Below are positions 54,744-57,176 of a stretch of 57,176 nucleotides of DNA, piece by piece. The notes under the pieces are model-generated. The model saw only the letters and a program-made list of their open reading frames with translations, ran no database searches and was not told the DNA's origin. Every line of letters begins with the position of its first letter. Position 1 is the first letter of the stretch. The position numbers were made by a program, and so were the translations under genes. Origin of the DNA: an uncultured Planctomycetota bacterium (lineage in GTDB: Bacteria > Planctomycetota > Phycisphaerae > Phycisphaerales > UBA5793); NCBI GenBank assembly GCA_900696685.1, contig CAADHA010000123.1:1-57176 (forward strand), in the 5' to 3' direction.

Positions 54744-55712
54744 ATGAGCCAGCGCGACTATTACGAAGTCCTCGGCGTCGCCCGCAGTGCCTCAGCGGAC
54801 GAAATCAAGCGGGCGCATCGCCGCCTGGCGCGGCAATGGCATCCCGACCGCAACAAGGCCGCCGACGCCGCCTCACGCTTCGCCGCCATCCAGGAAGCCT
54901 ACGACGTCCTCTCTGATCCCGAGAAGCGAAAGGACTACGACCGCTTCGGCCACACGCGCGGCCCCGCAGGATTCGGCGGCGCCGCGCCCGGCGGCGCGCG
55001 CACCTACACCTGGTCCTCCACAGGACCGGCCGGCGGAGTCCGCGGTGGCGAAGGCTTCGACTTCGATGCCGGCGGCGACGTCGGCAGCCTCTTCGAGGAA
55101 CTCTTCGGCCGGCCTCGCAGCGGCGCCGGCCCGGCACGCAGCCGCACACGCGCCTCCGCCGCACCCTCGCGCGGCGAAGACATCCAGCATGTGCTCGACA
55201 TCACCTTCGACACCGCACTCCGCGGCGGCAAGGAACCACTCCGCCTCAGCCGCGCAGACCAGAGCGAAACCATCGAGATCACCATCCCGCCGGGCATCAG
55301 TGACGGCGCACGCCTGCGCGTGCGCGGCAAGGGCCAGCCCTCTCCGCTCGGCGGCGAGAACGGCGATCTCATCCTCACCATCCGCGTCGGGAAACACCCG
55401 TGGTTTCGCCGTGAAGGACTTGATGTCTTTCTCGATCTGCCCGTGACCGTGGCCGAGGCGGTCAGCGGCGCCACCGTGCAGGTCCCCACGCCGCACGGCC
55501 GGGTGTCTCTCAAGGTTCCCGCCGGCGCCAACACGGGCCAGAAACTCCGCCTCAGCGGCCGCGGCGTAAAGACGGCCGAAGGGAAGATTGGCGACTTCTA
55601 CGCCGTCGTCCAGGTCCAGACGCCGCGCGACCTCTCCGACGCCGATCGCGACTTGCTCGCCTCCCTCGCCGCGCGCCTCCACAACCCGCGCCGCGGCGAG
55701 CCGTGGGAGTGA
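54744..55712 (+). CDS. DnaJ-class co-chaperone without zinc finger (CbpA-like)
   Basis: This 322-residue protein has a J-domain (residues 5-70) with the catalytic HPD at 33-35 (QWHPDRNK), a Gly/Phe-rich linker with [11 protein letters not shown], and the two C-terminal beta-sandwich substrate-binding domains ([53 protein letters not shown]). The cysteine-rich zinc region of true DnaJ is absent, as in CbpA. It would stimulate DnaK in the cytosol. I chose ATG 54744; an in-frame ATG at 54675 adds 23 non-conserved residues. Confidence 0.92.
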   Translation: MSQRDYYEVLGVARSASADEIKRAHRRLARQWHPDRNKAADAASRFAAIQEAYDVLSDPEKRKDYDRFGHTRGPAGFGGAAPGGARTYTWSSTGPAGGVRGGEGFDFDAGGDVGSLFEELFGRPRSGAGPARSRTRASAAPSRGEDIQHVLDITFDTALRGGKEPLRLSRADQSETIEITIPPGISDGARLRVRGKGQPSPLGGENGDLILTIRVGKHPWFRREGLDVFLDLPVTVAEAVSGATVQVPTPHGRVSLKVPAGANTGQKLRLSGRGVKTAEGKIGDFYAVVQVQTPRDLSDADRDLLASLAARLHNPRRGEPWE

Positions 55713-55792
55713 ACTCAGCCCCCCGCCGTCCTCAAGCCGACTGGAGCGAGAACCGCGAATCACTCGACCCGCGCGCGTCTATCGTTCCACTC

Positions 55793-56320
55793 ATGAACCG
55801 GTCCGAACTGGCACGCCGGATCGCGGATGCAGCGCTGCTGCGCGGCGAGTTCACCCTGCGCAGCGGCCGCAAGAGCCGCTACTACCTCGACAAGTACCTC
55901 TTCTCCACCCAGCCGATCGTCCTGGCCGAACTCGGACGCCTCTTTGCAGAGCGCATCAGGCCGCGCAAGGTCGATCGACTTGCCGGAGCGGAACTCGGCG
56001 GCATCCCCCTCGTCACCGCCGCGTCCCTCGCCACCGGCCTGCCCTGCGTCTTCGTCCGCAATGCGAAGAAGGACTACGGCACGGCAAAGCAGATCGAGGG
56101 CAAACTCGAACGCGGCGAGAGGGTCATCATCGTCGAAGACATCGCCACCACCGGCGGCCAGGTGCTCGAAGCCGCGCGCATCCTCTCCGGCCTCGGCGCC
56201 GTCGTAGACACCATCATCTCCACCATCGACCGCCTCGAAGGTGCGCGGGAGAACATCGAGGGCGCGGGGTATCGCTACGAAAGTCTCTTCACCAAGGCCG
56301 ATCTGGGGATTGACGAGTAA
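55793..56320 (+). CDS. pyrE: Orotate phosphoribosyltransferase
   Basis: PyrE joins orotate to PRPP to make orotidine 5'-phosphate in pyrimidine synthesis. The 175-residue protein has the substrate loop (FTLRSGRKSRYYLDKYLF), RNAKKDYGTAK carrying the catalytic lysines, and the PRPP-binding VIIVEDIATTGGQ at about 111-123. ATG 55793 gives the usual N-terminus; an ATG at 55703 is in frame but adds non-conserved residues. TATCGT lies seven bases before the ATG. It follows dnaJ by 80 bases. Confidence 0.93.
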   Translation: MNRSELARRIADAALLRGEFTLRSGRKSRYYLDKYLFSTQPIVLAELGRLFAERIRPRKVDRLAGAELGGIPLVTAASLATGLPCVFVRNAKKDYGTAKQIEGKLERGERVIIVEDIATTGGQVLEAARILSGLGAVVDTIISTIDRLEGARENIEGAGYRYESLFTKADLGIDE

Positions 56321-56435
56321 GACCTGAGTCCGGCCCGCGACGCCTGCCCGGCCGTGCGCGGCTTCATCCAATACCCGTCTTCAACAGTTTTCCGCCAATT
56401 CCCGGTTTTCCCAAGGCGCGAGGGCCTTTGTCGGT

Positions 56436-56441
56436 TATACT
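56436..56441 (+). promoter_or_regulatory. Candidate -10 element TATACT
   Basis: TATACT lies 26 bases upstream of the subtilase ATG. The implied leader contains AAGGAG (56454-56459), eight bases before the ATG. No convincing -35 box at 16-18 bases. Confidence 0.35.
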
Positions 56442-56467
56442 CCCTCAGCAGCGAAGGAGAACCCGCC

Positions 56468-57176
56468 ATGTTTACCCCCCCCCGCGTCACCGGTCTAGCC
56501 GTCCGTAGCGTCCTGATGGGGTTGCTGCTGGTTTTTTCGATGCGGCCGGCGTAGGGGCAGGAGTTCTACCGGGAGGTTCCGGGGCAGCGGCTGTTTTCCG
56601 GCTCGATGGTCGCCCGACCCCTCCAGGTCCGCCACTGGATGGAGCGCGGCTTCAATGAACAAGAGGCCCGCTTCCGCCACGGTCAGACGATCGGGTGGCT
56701 GCTCGAGTTCCTCGATGGCCGGCCCTTCTGGCACCGCGAGTCGATGGATGAGTTCTGGTTTCCCCTGCGGCCGATGGAGACGGAGGACTGGGTGGGCATC
56801 AGGCTGATCCAGACCGGCAACTTCCGCTACGTCTGCCCCAACTGGCGGCTCTACCCGTTCGATTGCCCGCAGCCGACCGACCCGCTTTGCCCGAGAGACC
56901 CACTATTCGGCGATCAATGGCACCACGAGCGCATCGAGTCGCGCGCCGCCTGGCAGATTCGCACGGAGGGGCACGATGACATCGTCGTCACTTTCTTCGA
57001 CAGCGGGATAGTCCAGCAGAACTACGAAGATCATCCCGACCTGAGTGAACTCAATGAGTATCGCCAACTTGGCTACAACGCGGTCTTCCCCACTGGTCCG
57101 ACTGCCCCGCCCTATGGTTGGGAGAATGACTGCGACCCCGAGGATGTTGACATGCGAGATCGTCGTGCTATCGAAG
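56468..57176 (+). pseudogene. Subtilisin-like serine protease with in-frame amber codon, 3' end cut by the window
   Basis: A strong ribosome-binding site (AAGGAG) precedes an ATG that opens a signal peptide (VRSVLMGLLLVFSMRPA). Codon 29 is TAG (56552-56554), exactly at the expected signal-peptide boundary, and the frame then stays open to the window's end. The downstream part is a subtilase: DPLFGDQWHHERIESRAAW is the typical propeptide-to-catalytic junction, and VVTFFDSGI holds the catalytic aspartate (codon 178); the His and Ser blocks would lie beyond the window. The context GCG TAG GGG would read A-W-G if TAG were TGG. Translation could restart at ATG 56606 but without a signal peptide. 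A C9 tract lies at 56475-56483. Confidence 0.65.

Overview
The window is GC-rich, densely coded chromosomal DNA from a bacterium. The family content points to the Planctomycetota, probably a Phycisphaerae-like lineage. Pointers are a prepilin-like protein with an H-x9-DG-type C-terminus, exported propeller/kelch proteins, a VWA-ExbB-ExbD-ExbD envelope operon, a DUF1573-rhodanese-MauE cluster, a GldA/F/G-DUF4340 operon and many TPR/HEAT proteins. The lineage is inferred from families, not from a marker gene. I found no rRNA, tRNA, CRISPR array, IS element or phage gene.

Layout. 1-2.4 kb: the 3' end of gpmI converging on dprA. 2.6-6.0 kb: two exported repeat proteins sharing a C-terminal domain, then a prepilin-like gene. 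6.3-13.5 kb: a PAS-GAF-receiver regulator divergent from an ABC/GldG/DUF4340 operon. 13.5-16.5 kb: a zinc-ribbon remnant, an exported protein of unknown function, a Gfo/Idh/MocA oxidoreductase and a lower-GC decayed gene. 16.5-20.3 kb: speA-speB (arginine to agmatine to putrescine) divergent from a class II aldolase. 20.5-27.4 kb: small hypotheticals, an M16-like protein without its zinc motif, a lipoprotein-dehydrogenase fusion, uppP with an upstream heptamer repeat, and pyrH.

27.7-38.1 kb is the most interesting region: eight co-directional genes, mostly joined by 4-base start/stop overlaps. They encode a membrane-anchored VWA protein, an exported protein, ExbB, two ExbD proteins, a large exported TPR protein, a membrane protein with a J-like N-terminus lacking HPD, and an exported protein with four CxxC pairs. 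No TonB or TolA is present. I read it as a proton-motive-force-driven envelope machine of unknown job.

38.2-57.2 kb: an AstD-like dehydrogenase, a second ABC exporter with a HEAT protein, a TPR protein with two tandem membrane SpoIIE-type phosphatases, a TPR gene split at a G8 tract, the DUF1573-rhodanese-MauE operon with an 18-base palindrome in its leader, dnaJ/cbpA, pyrE, and a subtilase whose frame is cut by an in-frame TAG after the signal peptide.

A recurring theme is simple repeats or point lesions at places that decide expression: a TGCGA repeat at a lipoprotein-like signal, a G8 tract inside a TPR gene, a heptamer repeat before uppP, and the subtilase amber codon. Each could be a contingency switch, a fixed lesion or a sequencing error.
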